The notes under the pieces are model-generated. The model did no database searches, was not told where the DNA came from, and worked only from the letters and a program-made list of their open reading frames with translations. 64,000 nt of DNA from assembly GCF_003813905.1 (NCBI RefSeq), contig NZ_RPFJ01000006.1, positions 1-64,000 of the forward strand. The letters run 5' to 3'. The first letter of the stretch is position 1, and each line of letters begins with the position of its first letter. Source of the stretch: Aureibaculum marinum (lineage in GTDB: Bacteria; Bacteroidota; Bacteroidia; Flavobacteriales; Flavobacteriaceae). The position numbers and the translations under genes were made by a program. Of this stretch, positions 32,251 to 41,449 are shown one piece after another.

Positions 32251-33601
32251 CGGAATTAAACAGGTAATAAAAAAGTCTATAATTTGCGTATTTTTATTAT
32301 CTACAATGTTTTCTTGGTCTCAGAGTGTTGATTCATTAAAAGTTGAGCAGGAAAAAATGCAGTGGTTTAAAGATGCAAAACTGGGCATTTTTATTCATTG
32401 GGGATTATATAGTGTTAATGGAATAGACGAGTCTTGGTCTTTTTTTAATGGGTATATTTCACATAAAGATTACCTAAAACAAACAAAGGGATTTACAGCT
32501 AAAAATTATAATCCGGTTGCTTGGGCAGAATTGATAAAAAAAAGTGGAGCAAAATATTCGGTTATTACTTCTAAACACCATGATGGTTTTGCTTTATGGG
32601 ATACAAAATATGGGAATTTTAATTCTGTGGATGCCGCTACATCAAAAAAAGATATATTAACACCTTTTGTTAGTGCTTTAAGAAAAAACAATTTAAAAGT
32701 AGGTATTTACTATTCATTACCTGATTGGTCTTATAAAGATTATACCCATTTTACTAGAGACTCTATTCGTTATAATATTCAGGATAAACCTAAAAGATGG
32801 CAAAATTTTTTAAATTATTATCAAGGGCAACTTAAAGAAATTTCAGACAATTACAATCCTGATTTGTATTGGTTTGATGGTGATTGGGAGCATAATTCAG
32901 ACGAATGGGAAGCTCCTAAAGTGCGTAAGATGTTATTGGATAGAAATCCAAATGCAATATTAAACTCACGTCTTAGTGAACATGGAGATTATGCTACTCC
33001 AGAACAAGGTATGCCAATTACCCCACCTAAAAGTAAATATTGGGAATTATGTATGACTATGAATGATTCTTGGGGGTATCAAAAAAATGATCATAATTAC
33101 AAAACAACAGATCAAATTATTGGAATATTTACCGATGTTATCAGTAATGGAGGTAATTTATTATTAGACATTGGTCCAAAAGGAGATGGTACAATCCCTA
33201 AAGAACAAGTTAAGATTTTAGAAGAGTTTGGAGAATGGACACATAAGCATAAAGAAGCTATTTATGGTACAATTGGTGGAATTCCTAAAGAGCATTTTTA
33301 TGGTCCAACTACATTGTCAAAAGATAAAACCATACTTTATTTATTTGTAAAAGGAAATCCAAAAGGCGAAGTGGTTATTCGTGGTTTAAAAAACAAAATT
33401 AATCGTATTTGGGTGGTAGGTGAAGGTACAAAACTAGCACATAAGGTTGTAAGTAAAGTATATTGGAGTCATTATCCAGGTATTACTTACATTCAAGTTC
33501 CAGAATATGTCTTGGATAATCATATGACTGTTATTGCCTTATTGTTAGATGGTGTTATTGATTTGTACCGAGAGGACGGAGCCGTTATAGAAAGTAATTA
33601 A
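32228..33601 (+). CDS. GH29 alpha-L-fucosidase, second copy, exported
   Basis: A protein of 457 residues with a signal peptide ending near residue 32 (VFLLSTMFSWSQ). The catalytic barrel shows KLGIFIHWGLYSV, SKHHDGFALWDT and the nucleophile Asp217 in PDLYWFDGDWEH, then a C-terminal beta-sandwich. Unlike the first GH29 it has no accessory modules and is not a lipoprotein. It starts inside the GH95 gene. Having GH29 twice plus GH95 suggests attack on different fucose linkages (GH95 mainly alpha-1,2; GH29 alpha-1,3/1,4 or broad). Confidence 0.93.
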   Translation: MKILKKYNGIKQVIKKSIICVFLLSTMFSWSQSVDSLKVEQEKMQWFKDAKLGIFIHWGLYSVNGIDESWSFFNGYISHKDYLKQTKGFTAKNYNPVAWAELIKKSGAKYSVITSKHHDGFALWDTKYGNFNSVDAATSKKDILTPFVSALRKNNLKVGIYYSLPDWSYKDYTHFTRDSIRYNIQDKPKRWQNFLNYYQGQLKEISDNYNPDLYWFDGDWEHNSDEWEAPKVRKMLLDRNPNAILNSRLSEHGDYATPEQGMPITPPKSKYWELCMTMNDSWGYQKNDHNYKTTDQIIGIFTDVISNGGNLLLDIGPKGDGTIPKEQVKILEEFGEWTHKHKEAIYGTIGGIPKEHFYGPTTLSKDKTILYLFVKGNPKGEVVIRGLKNKINRIWVVGEGTKLAHKVVSKVYWSHYPGITYIQVPEYVLDNHMTVIALLLDGVIDLYREDGAVIESN

Positions 33602-33685
33602 AAAACATCTTACACTGATTAAATACCAAATATTTATAGGAGACGTTATATGTATTTAAGCTAAACACTTTAATAAATACAAATA

Positions 33686-35842
33686 ATGAAACCACTTTTG
33701 AAAATAACAGCACTAATCGGTGTTGTATTCATTCTTAGTTTTACAGCAATAATTAATAAAACTAACGATTGGCTGATAGACAACACTGTCTACGAAGCTC
33801 AAGTTTTTAATAAAGGGAAGGATGTTGTTTTAACAAATGGTTTAATAACTAGAAAAATAAGGATGACGCCCAATGCGGCCACAGTAGAGTTTAAAAATGA
33901 TGTTACTGGTGAAACCATGTTAAGAAGTATTAAACCAGAAGCTGAGGTTACAATTGATGGAATAACTTATGCTGTTGGAGGATTAACTGGTCTTAAGGAA
34001 CATGGGTATTTAAAAAATGAATGGATTGATAATTTAGAAGCAGATGAAAATGCATTTCAATTTAAAGATTATACAGATAAACCCATTGATAGAAAAATAA
34101 AATGGAGTAAGAATAAAGAATTTAATTTAGCAACTAAGGCTTATGCTACAGGAAGAGAAATTGTCTTAGAATTTAGACATAAGTCTCCTCATCTAAAGAA
34201 AATAAAAGTATTTGTACATTACGAGATTTACAATGGAGCTCCTTTAATTTCTAAATGGATTACCATTGAAAATAATAGTTCTAAATCAATTAAAATAAAT
34301 GGATTTAAAAATGAAATTTTAGCTTTTCCAGAGCCTGAAAATCCTGTAGATAAACCAGAACAATGGATGCGACCGAACATACACGTTGAAAGTGATTACG
34401 CTTTTGGTGGATTTTCGGCTAGTTCAGCCAACCATACTATTTTTTACGAAAAAGATCCTGAATATACTTCTCAAGTAAATTATAACTTAGAAATACCATG
34501 TTTGTTAGAAAGTAAATTACAAGTAGGACCAGATAGAATACTACAACCCAATGAAAGTTTTGAAAGTTTTCATACTTATGAACTGTTATTAGATGGTACA
34601 GATAGAGAGAGAAATTCATTAAGTAAACGTAAAATGTATCGTTTGTTAGCTCCATGGACTACAGAGAATCCTATTTTTATGCATTTAACTAGTACAGATT
34701 CTACTGAAGTGGTTTCTGCTATTGATCAGTGTAAGGAGACCGGTTACGAGATGGTTATTTTAAGTTTTGGAAGTGGGTTAAATATGGAAGATACTACTGC
34801 TGTAAATATTAGAAAGTTTAAAAATTTGACCGATTACGCACATAGTAAAGGTATTAAATTAGGAGGATACTCACTTTTTTCTAGTCGAAAAATTAGTAAC
34901 GAGGTTGATGTTATAGATAAAAATACAGGACAACCTGGAGGTGCAAAATTCGGTAATGCTCCTTGTTTAGCTACCGAATGGGGGCATAGTTATTTAGAAA
35001 AATTAAAATATTTTATAGACCAAACAGGTTTTGATGTGTTGGAACATGATGGTCCATATCCTGGTGATTTTTGTGCTTCTACAACTCATAAATATCATAA
35101 AGGTTATGAAGACTCTCAATGGGAACAATGGAAAATGATTACAGACTTTTACCATTGGTTAAAAGAAAAAAGGATTTATTTAAATGCACCTGATTTTTAT
35201 TATTTAAAAGGTTCTAATAAATGTGGTATTGGCTATAGAGAAGTAAATTGGTCGTTACCTCGTGAACAGCAAATTATATTAGGAAGGCAAAATATTTATG
35301 ATGGTACTTGGGATAAAACACCATCTATGGGATGGATATTTGTTCCTTTAACAGAATATCATGGAGGAGGAAAGGAAGCAACCATAGAGCCTTTAAATAA
35401 ACATTTAGATTCATATGAGGCTCATATGGTTCAAAATTATGGAGCTGGTGTACAAGCAGCTTACAGAGGTGTACGCCTTTATGATACAGAAAAAACTAAA
35501 GAATTAGTTGTTGACCAAATTAATCATTATAAAAAATATAGAGAAATATTAAATTCTGACATTATTCATATTCGAAGACCAAATGGTAGATCGTGGGATG
35601 GGTTTATGCATGCAAATCCTAATATTTCTGAAAAAGGATTTTTAATGTTGTTTAATCCTACAAATACTACTATAGATGAGGTAATTAAAGTACCACTGTA
35701 TTATACAGGTATTACTGAAGAGGCTATTATTTCAGAAAAAGGAAAGAAAAAAGGAAAGAAATATCAATTAAATAGAAAGTATGAGGTAGAATTAGAAGTG
35801 AAAATTCCAGCAAATAGTTATACGTGGTTTGTAATTAAATAA
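33686..35842 (+). CDS. Unassigned exported glycoside hydrolase, GH-D (GH36/GH27)-like
   Basis: A protein of 718 residues with an N-terminal signal anchor (LLKITALIGVVFILSF). Roughly the first 300 residues look like a beta-sandwich sugar-binding domain (RKIRMTPNAATVEF, EGAP-type LISKWITIEN), then a barrel-like region (about 320-620) with GYEMVILSFGSGL, YAHSKGIKLGGYSLFSS, FDVLEHDGPYPGDFCAS and a C-terminal beta domain. The plan resembles alpha-galactosidases of clan GH-D, where an Asp after a beta-strand is the nucleophile; Asp in LEHDGPYPGD is the candidate here. I cannot assign it to a numbered family. It lies within the fucoside run, 84 bases after the second GH29, so it probably takes a linked sugar such as alpha-galactose. 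Confidence 0.7.
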   Translation: MKPLLKITALIGVVFILSFTAIINKTNDWLIDNTVYEAQVFNKGKDVVLTNGLITRKIRMTPNAATVEFKNDVTGETMLRSIKPEAEVTIDGITYAVGGLTGLKEHGYLKNEWIDNLEADENAFQFKDYTDKPIDRKIKWSKNKEFNLATKAYATGREIVLEFRHKSPHLKKIKVFVHYEIYNGAPLISKWITIENNSSKSIKINGFKNEILAFPEPENPVDKPEQWMRPNIHVESDYAFGGFSASSANHTIFYEKDPEYTSQVNYNLEIPCLLESKLQVGPDRILQPNESFESFHTYELLLDGTDRERNSLSKRKMYRLLAPWTTENPIFMHLTSTDSTEVVSAIDQCKETGYEMVILSFGSGLNMEDTTAVNIRKFKNLTDYAHSKGIKLGGYSLFSSRKISNEVDVIDKNTGQPGGAKFGNAPCLATEWGHSYLEKLKYFIDQTGFDVLEHDGPYPGDFCASTTHKYHKGYEDSQWEQWKMITDFYHWLKEKRIYLNAPDFYYLKGSNKCGIGYREVNWSLPREQQIILGRQNIYDGTWDKTPSMGWIFVPLTEYHGGGKEATIEPLNKHLDSYEAHMVQNYGAGVQAAYRGVRLYDTEKTKELVVDQINHYKKYREILNSDIIHIRRPNGRSWDGFMHANPNISEKGFLMLFNPTNTTIDEVIKVPLYYTGITEEAIISEKGKKKGKKYQLNRKYEVELEVKIPANSYTWFVIK

Positions 35843-35900
35843 TCAAACGATAAACTTTATAAAATAACTGAAATATTTATTTCTAATTCGGTAGATTTAT

Positions 35901-35943
35901 ATAAAAGGAATATTTAAAATTTAATTTTAAATATTCCTTTTAT
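35901..35943. terminator. 20-bp perfect hairpin ending the fucosidase run
   Basis: ATAAAAGGAATATTTAAAAT at 35901-35920 pairs perfectly with 35924-35943 around a three-base loop (TTA). It lies 58 bases after the GH-D-like gene. The following sequence is T-rich but not a clean T-run. It likely ends or attenuates the transcript before fucP. Confidence 0.75.
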
Positions 35944-36214
35944 ATTTTAGAATTGGTTGATACTGACAATTTGTAATAATATATACTAAATTTTGTTAAA
36001 ACTAGGTCTAAAACCGATTTGTAATTAATCTTCAATTAAAATAACTGTTAAAAAGATAGCTCATTTTAAAGTTTTTAGGTAAAAACAAATTTGTAAAACC
36101 TTGATAGATTACTGTCTAACGAAATTGTAATGTCAATTGTAGAAAAAAGTATATTGTATTCAATTTATTTAGTAAATTACCGTCCTTTTAAAATTAACCT
36201 AAACAATTAAATTT
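35944..36214. promoter_or_regulatory. fucP upstream region with three ATTTGTAA copies
   Basis: About 270 bases without a gene. ATTTGTAA occurs at 35969-35976, 36017-36024 and 36089-36096, plus ATTGTAA at 36124-36130. These could be binding sites for a regulator of the fucose locus, but in such AT-rich DNA chance recurrence is possible. No exact TAnnTTTG box is seen close to the fucP start. Confidence 0.3.
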
Positions 36215-37531
36215 ATGTCAACCTCTTCTAAAAGCAATAGCAACCTAATACCTATGCTCATAATAGGAGCTATGTTCTTTATTTTCGGATTTGTAACTTG
36301 GATTAATGGAGTTTTAATTCCATTTATGAAAACCATTAATGAATTAACTGAAACACAAGCCTACTTGGTAGCAACAGCTTCTTATGTAGCTTTTGTGGTT
36401 ATGGCATTACCATCTTCTTATTTATTGAATAAAGTAGGGTATAAAAAAGGAATGTCAATTGGCTTGATAATAATGGCCATTGGAGCCTTGGTATTTATTC
36501 CAGCAGCTGAAGCCAGAACCTATTGGATGTTTTTGGCAGGTATATTTATTCAAGGAACAGGAATGACATTATTACAAACTGCCGCTAATCCTTATGTAAC
36601 CGTTTTAGGCCCTATTGAGAGTGGTGCGAAACGAATTGCAATGATGGGAATTGCAAATAAAGTAGCCGGAGCTTTGGGGTCTGTAGTTTTTGGGGCTTTA
36701 TTACTGTCTGGTATAGACGATGTAAATGAACAATTAAATTCTGTTTCTGCAAATGAAAAAATGCAATTGTTAGATACTATGGCAAATAGCGTTGTAATGC
36801 CATATATTGCTATGGCGGTTGTATTATTCCTCTTTGCGTTGTTAATTCTAAAAGCTCCTCTACCTGAAGTTGAAGGAGATGTTGATGAAGAAGTTGCAGA
36901 AGGTGAAACTGCTAAAACTAGTATTTTTCAATTTCCACATTTGTGGTTAGGGGTACTAACCTTATTTGTTTATGTTGGTGCTGAGGTAATTGCAGGAGAT
37001 ACTATTATTAATTACGGTATATCTATAGGATTGCCGGGTGAAGAAGCTAAAAGTTTTACATCTTATACTTTAATGGCTATGGTATTTATGTATGCCTTGG
37101 GAGTTGTTTTAATACCAAAATATCTCAGCCAAGGGTTAGCCCTAAAAATTAGTGCAGCACTAGGTATTGTTTTTTCTGCATGTGTATTAATGACTACGGG
37201 CTTTACTTCAGTACTGTTTGTTGCGGCTTTAGGTATTGCTAATGCATTGGTTTGGCCTGCAGTTTGGCCATTAACCTTACATGGGTTAGGTAAATTTACT
37301 AAAACTGCTTCTGCATTATTAGTAATGGCTATTTCTGGTGGGGCAATAATACCTCCGTTATATGGTAGAATAGTTGATTCAAGTAAACATGCGTTAATGG
37401 CAACTGGTGTAGCTGAGCCTGATGCTATGGCAACTGCAGCAAATAGTAGTTATTGGATATTGTTACCTTGTTATGCGATAATACTTTATTACTCTATTTG
37501 GGGTCATAAATTAGGGTTTAAAAAGAAATAA
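36215..37531 (+). CDS. fucP: L-fucose:H+ symporter (FucP family MFS permease)
   Basis: A protein of 438 residues with twelve predicted membrane segments in two halves, separated by an acidic loop (VEGDVDEEVAEGETAKT, about 215-235). FucP-family features include the start of TM1 (MLIIGAMFFIFGFVTWINGVLIP is the known pattern, only partly quoted here as FFIFGFVTWINGVLIP) and QTAANPYVTVLGP in TM4. It imports fucose, or a related deoxy or hexose sugar, across the inner membrane using protons. Position directly behind the fucosidases makes fucose the natural substrate. The following acyltransferase gene starts 17 bases later. Confidence 0.9.
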   Translation: MSTSSKSNSNLIPMLIIGAMFFIFGFVTWINGVLIPFMKTINELTETQAYLVATASYVAFVVMALPSSYLLNKVGYKKGMSIGLIIMAIGALVFIPAAEARTYWMFLAGIFIQGTGMTLLQTAANPYVTVLGPIESGAKRIAMMGIANKVAGALGSVVFGALLLSGIDDVNEQLNSVSANEKMQLLDTMANSVVMPYIAMAVVLFLFALLILKAPLPEVEGDVDEEVAEGETAKTSIFQFPHLWLGVLTLFVYVGAEVIAGDTIINYGISIGLPGEEAKSFTSYTLMAMVFMYALGVVLIPKYLSQGLALKISAALGIVFSACVLMTTGFTSVLFVAALGIANALVWPAVWPLTLHGLGKFTKTASALLVMAISGGAIIPPLYGRIVDSSKHALMATGVAEPDAMATAANSSYWILLPCYAIILYYSIWGHKLGFKKK

Positions 37532-37548
37532 TTTTTAACATCTTTATT

Positions 37549-38640
37549 ATGAAAAATAGAGTTGAATCGGTAGATATTCTAAGAGGACTGACTATTGTTG
37601 CTATGATTTTAGTAAATAATCCAGGAAGTTGGTCGCATATTTATCCACCATTACGACATGCTCAATGGCATGGGTTAACACCAACTGATTTAATATTTCC
37701 CTTCTTTTTAGTTATCGTTGGTATTTCAATTTCTTACGCTTATAAAAATAAAGAAAATACGTGGTCTACTTATAAAAAAATTACGGTTAGAAGTTTAAAA
37801 TTAATTGGTTTAGGATTGTTTTTGAGTTTGTTTTTACCATATTGGCCTTTTTTTAAAGATTTTGAAAGTTTACGTTTTCCAGGCGTATTGCAAAGAATAG
37901 GTATTGTGTTTTTTGTATCAGCAATTTTATTTCTTAATTTTAACTGGAAGCAATTGCTTGGTATAGCAATTACAATTTTAATAGGCTATTGGTTGTTTCT
38001 TGGCTTTGTGCCATTACCTGATGGTTCTGCACCAACCTTTGATAGAGCTCCTAATAATTGGGCAAACTATATAGATTTAAATGTGTTAGGTAAGCACATG
38101 TGGCAAAAAGATTATGATCCTGAAGGGATAATTAGTACATTACCCGCTATTGCCTCTACTATTTCAGGAATATTAATAGGGAAAATTTTAGCGTTACAAG
38201 AGTTAAAAAAGACAATGTATTTGTTAACCACAGGCGTTGCATTATTAATTGTTGGTTATATATGGAGTTTCTGGTTTCCATTAAATAAAGCAATTTGGTC
38301 TAGTAGTTTTGTATTAGTAACTAGCGGTTGGGCAACTGTTATTTTAGCATTGGTATACTATATTACAGATGTTAAGAAAATTAATGGGGGAAATATTTTT
38401 AAATATGTAGGCACTAATGCAATTACTATTTTTTTCTTATCAGGGTTTATTGCAAAAACTTTTTATGGTACTAAAATAGGAGAAAACTTAAATATTCATA
38501 CGTGGTTGTATCAAACTTTTTATACCAGTTGGATTTCTATAGATAAATTAGCTTCTTTACTTTATGCTTTAACTGTAGTTTTATTTTTCTTGGCTTTAGG
38601 GTATACAATGTATAAGAAAAAGATTTTTATTAAAGTTTAA
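37549..38640 (+). CDS. DUF5009/HGSNAT-like membrane acyltransferase
   Basis: A protein of 363 residues with about ten membrane segments. The opening RVESVDILRGLTIVAMILVN and the GLTPTDLIFPFFLVIVGISI stretch, including the conserved D-x-x-F-P, are the hallmark of the YeiB/HGSNAT family, whose human member acetylates terminal glucosamine of heparan sulfate across the lysosomal membrane. In Bacteroidota these genes commonly sit beside glycan-degradation loci and are annotated heparan-alpha-glucosaminide N-acetyltransferase. Here a role in moving acetyl groups onto a sugar is inferred only. It is probably co-transcribed with fucP. Confidence 0.82.
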   Translation: MKNRVESVDILRGLTIVAMILVNNPGSWSHIYPPLRHAQWHGLTPTDLIFPFFLVIVGISISYAYKNKENTWSTYKKITVRSLKLIGLGLFLSLFLPYWPFFKDFESLRFPGVLQRIGIVFFVSAILFLNFNWKQLLGIAITILIGYWLFLGFVPLPDGSAPTFDRAPNNWANYIDLNVLGKHMWQKDYDPEGIISTLPAIASTISGILIGKILALQELKKTMYLLTTGVALLIVGYIWSFWFPLNKAIWSSSFVLVTSGWATVILALVYYITDVKKINGGNIFKYVGTNAITIFFLSGFIAKTFYGTKIGENLNIHTWLYQTFYTSWISIDKLASLLYALTVVLFFLALGYTMYKKKIFIKV

Positions 38641-38683
38641 TTGAGTATATTCGTTGTTATGCTACAATTTAGAATTTGAGATT

Positions 38684-39112
38684 ATGAACACTCAGAATTA
38701 TAAAAATCACTCACGTTTCCATCCTCTTTTTCATTTTTTGGCTATACCATTAGGTTTAATTGTTCTTATTAGCTCTATAGTTAATCTGGTATATTTCTCC
38801 GAAGGAAATTTGTTTAGTTCTTCTTTATTAGTAGTGCTTGCATTTTTGATGCTTGTGGTTATGCTACTAGCACGCTTATCAGCATTAAAAGCTCAAGATA
38901 GAGCAATAAAAGCAGAAGAAAATTTTAGACATTATTTACTAACAGGTAAACCTTTAGATACTAAATTAGAAATGTCGCAAATTATTAGTTTACGGTTTGC
39001 ATCTGATGATGAGTTTCCTAATTTAGCAAGAAGAGCAGTTGAAGAAAAGTTACCCTCAAAAAAAATTAAAAAATTAATAGTTAATTGGAAAGGTGATTAT
39101 TACAGAGTATAA
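38684..39112 (+). CDS. DUF6526 family membrane protein
   Basis: 142 residues from the ATG at 38684; a TTG at 38654 would add ten non-conserved residues. The start MNTQNYKNHSRFHPLFHF is the family pattern. Two membrane helices follow (about 20-45 and 48-68), then a charged helical C-terminal domain (RLSALKAQDRAIKAEENFRH...). Function unknown. It ends just before a hairpin shared with the convergent dinB-family gene. Confidence 0.8.
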   Translation: MNTQNYKNHSRFHPLFHFLAIPLGLIVLISSIVNLVYFSEGNLFSSSLLVVLAFLMLVVMLLARLSALKAQDRAIKAEENFRHYLLTGKPLDTKLEMSQIISLRFASDDEFPNLARRAVEEKLPSKKIKKLIVNWKGDYYRV

Positions 39113-39116
39113 AAAA

Positions 39117-39135
39117 ACTCCTCATTAAGAGGAGT
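39117..39135. terminator. Hairpin between convergent genes
   Basis: ACTCCTC and GAGGAGT form a 7-bp stem with a short loop, preceded by seven A. It is well placed as an intrinsic terminator for the minus-strand DinB-family gene read-through and as a stop for the DUF6526 gene. Confidence 0.6.
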
Positions 39136-39143
39136 CTAACAAA

Positions 39144-39722
39144 TTAGTACAATTTGTAATTTGGGGCTTTAATACCTTGCATTCTTAAAGATACTAAAGC
39201 TTGTCCTCGATGATGAGCAGTATGCTCGTTTACAAATTGAAAGGCCTTATCCTTAGTAAAAGCTGGTTGTTCAGGGTCAAATGGAACTATAAAAAATTCA
39301 TTTAGTTCATCATCACTCATGTTTTTATAAGTATTAATAATGAGGTCATAAGATTCTTTAAGAGCTTGTATGCAAGCCTCTTTAGAAGTTGATACTTCTA
39401 ATTCTTTTGTAGCCGCTGTAGCAAAATCTTCTTGACTTGGCATCGGTTTTCCTTTTACAAATAAATCAATTAAAAATATAGAAGAGGTGGCAATATGAGC
39501 CATTTGTTCTCCAAAACTTCGTACAGAATCAGTAGGCTTAAAACTGTATTTATTAGCAGGCATAGCTTCAGCTATTTGTAATGTATAAGATTTAGACTCT
39601 ACTAACATCTTAAAATAAGTTTTGGTATTATCCGGTTTTGTAGTTTTGCTTTCAAATTTTACAAAAGCAATTGTACTCATTACAAGTAATCCAAGGGTGA
39701 AATAAATGCTAAATTTTTTCAT
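39144..39722 (-). CDS. DinB family protein with N-terminal membrane anchor
   Basis: A protein of 192 residues. Residues 1-23 form a hydrophobic anchor or signal sequence (FSIYFTLGLLVMSTIAFV). The rest is the DinB/YfiT four-helix bundle, whose metal-binding histidines are likely those in GEQMAHIATSS and NEHTAHHRGQAL. Family members bind a divalent metal and include thiol-dependent transferases, but many have no known reaction. The exported location is a common variant in Bacteroidota. Confidence 0.85.
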   Translation of the reverse strand: MKKFSIYFTLGLLVMSTIAFVKFESKTTKPDNTKTYFKMLVESKSYTLQIAEAMPANKYSFKPTDSVRSFGEQMAHIATSSIFLIDLFVKGKPMPSQEDFATAATKELEVSTSKEACIQALKESYDLIINTYKNMSDDELNEFFIVPFDPEQPAFTKDKAFQFVNEHTAHHRGQALVSLRMQGIKAPNYKLY

Positions 39723-39891
39723 AATAAAATAGTTTTGTTTGCATTAAAGATAATAATTATAAATAAATTGTTGATAATGAGTGTTTTTACAGTTTTCTAA
39801 ACATGTGAATGTTTTTTTATATAATTCTCCTTTTTAGATTATTTACCTGTTTTCATTTTTTTTCGTATCATTACAATGCAAAACAATCCCA

Positions 39892-41373
39892 ATGGAAGAT
39901 AAAAAGAATATTTCTGAAATAGACATTGCATCTAAAGAGTCTATTCAACATATTATAGATAATAAAGAACTAAATATATGGGAAGCGTTAATTCCAGTTA
40001 TTATTTTAGTGGCATTATTGGCTTATAATATTTTCTATAGGGATGGAGAGTGGTTAGGAGAATATTCTAATCAGTTTATTCTACTAATGGGAGGTGGTGT
40101 AGCAGCAGTTGTTGGATTTTACAATAAGGTTGCATTAAATATAATAATTGCAGAAATTTGGGAAAATTGGAAAAGTGTTTTTGTACCAATTTTAATCTTA
40201 TTTTTAGTAGGAGCTTTGGCGGGAACCTGGTTGGTCAGTGGGGTTATTCCCGCAATGGTATATTATGGTTTGGAATTGTTGAGTCCTAGTATATTTTTAC
40301 CTGCGTCTGTAATTATTGCAGCAGTTATTTCTATAGCTACAGGAAGTTCTTGGACTACTTCTGCAACAGTAGGAATTGCTTTAGTTGGTATTGGCACAGC
40401 ATTAGGTATCCCTACAGGAATGATTGCTGGAGCTGTAATTTCAGGAGCATATTTTGGCGATAAAATGTCTCCCTTAAGTGATACTACAAATCTTGCTCCA
40501 GCAATGGCAGGTACTGATTTGTTTACGCATATTAAGTATATGTCAATAACAACCGTACCTACAATTTTAATTACTTTAATAGTTTTTGGAATACTAAGTG
40601 TAACCACCTATACAAGCGGAAGTGCAGATGTTAGTGGTTTGCTAAGTATTATAAATTCTACATTTCATATTACACCATATTTGTTTATTGTTCCATTAGT
40701 TGTTATAGCTTTGATATTGATGAAAACTAAGCCATTATTAGCATTAACAGTTGGGGTATTGCTTGCGGCAGTTTTTGCATTTATCTTTCAATCTGATGTG
40801 TTACATAGTTTGTCAGAAAGTAATTTTAAATCAATAGTTAATGCCATTTTTGTTGATACAGAAATAGTTACAGAAAATGAAAAATTAAATGAATTATTTA
40901 GTTCTGGAGGTATGAAAGGAATGTTGTGGACTATTTTTCTAATAGTATGTGCTATGGTTTTTGGTGGAGTAATGGATGCAATTGGAGCCTTAGCAAGAAT
41001 TACAAAATCTCTTTTAAGTTTAGCTTCTTCAATTTTTGGATTATTTACAAGTACAGTCATTAGCTGTCTTGGGTTAAATATTGTTGCTTCAGATCAATAT
41101 TTAGCAATTGTAATTCCTGGTAAAATGTTTAAAAAGGCATATGAAGATAAAGGTTTGGCTCCTGAAAATTTAAGTAGAACCTTAGAAGATTCAGGAACTG
41201 TAACTTCAGTTTTAATTCCATGGAATACCTGTGGAGCATACCAATCAAGTGTATTAGGTGTTGGAGTAGGTGAGTACTTTTTCTATGCTATTTTTAATTG
41301 GTTAAGCCCTTTTATGAGCTTGCTATTTGCAGCATTAAATATTAAAATTAAGATGCTAAAAGATAAAAAATAA
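39892..41373 (+). CDS. nhaC: Na+/H+ antiporter, NhaC family
   Basis: A protein of 493 residues with about eleven membrane helices. The first 30 residues are polar and cytoplasmic. Family motifs include ATGSSWTTSATVGIALVGIG near 155-175, GAYFGDKMSPLSDTTNLAP near 187-205 and DSGTVTSVLIPWNTCGA near 440-456. It exchanges sodium for protons and supports salt and pH balance, in keeping with a marine host. Monocistronic, with a convergent barrel gene downstream. Confidence 0.92.
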   Translation: MEDKKNISEIDIASKESIQHIIDNKELNIWEALIPVIILVALLAYNIFYRDGEWLGEYSNQFILLMGGGVAAVVGFYNKVALNIIIAEIWENWKSVFVPILILFLVGALAGTWLVSGVIPAMVYYGLELLSPSIFLPASVIIAAVISIATGSSWTTSATVGIALVGIGTALGIPTGMIAGAVISGAYFGDKMSPLSDTTNLAPAMAGTDLFTHIKYMSITTVPTILITLIVFGILSVTTYTSGSADVSGLLSIINSTFHITPYLFIVPLVVIALILMKTKPLLALTVGVLLAAVFAFIFQSDVLHSLSESNFKSIVNAIFVDTEIVTENEKLNELFSSGGMKGMLWTIFLIVCAMVFGGVMDAIGALARITKSLLSLASSIFGLFTSTVISCLGLNIVASDQYLAIVIPGKMFKKAYEDKGLAPENLSRTLEDSGTVTSVLIPWNTCGAYQSSVLGVGVGEYFFYAIFNWLSPFMSLLFAALNIKIKMLKDKK

Positions 41374-41449
41374 TCTTTTCTTGACAAGATTTAACTAATT
41401 TTTACTTGCTAACTTTATTTAAAAAGTCTTGCTGAAGGTTTAATTAAAA

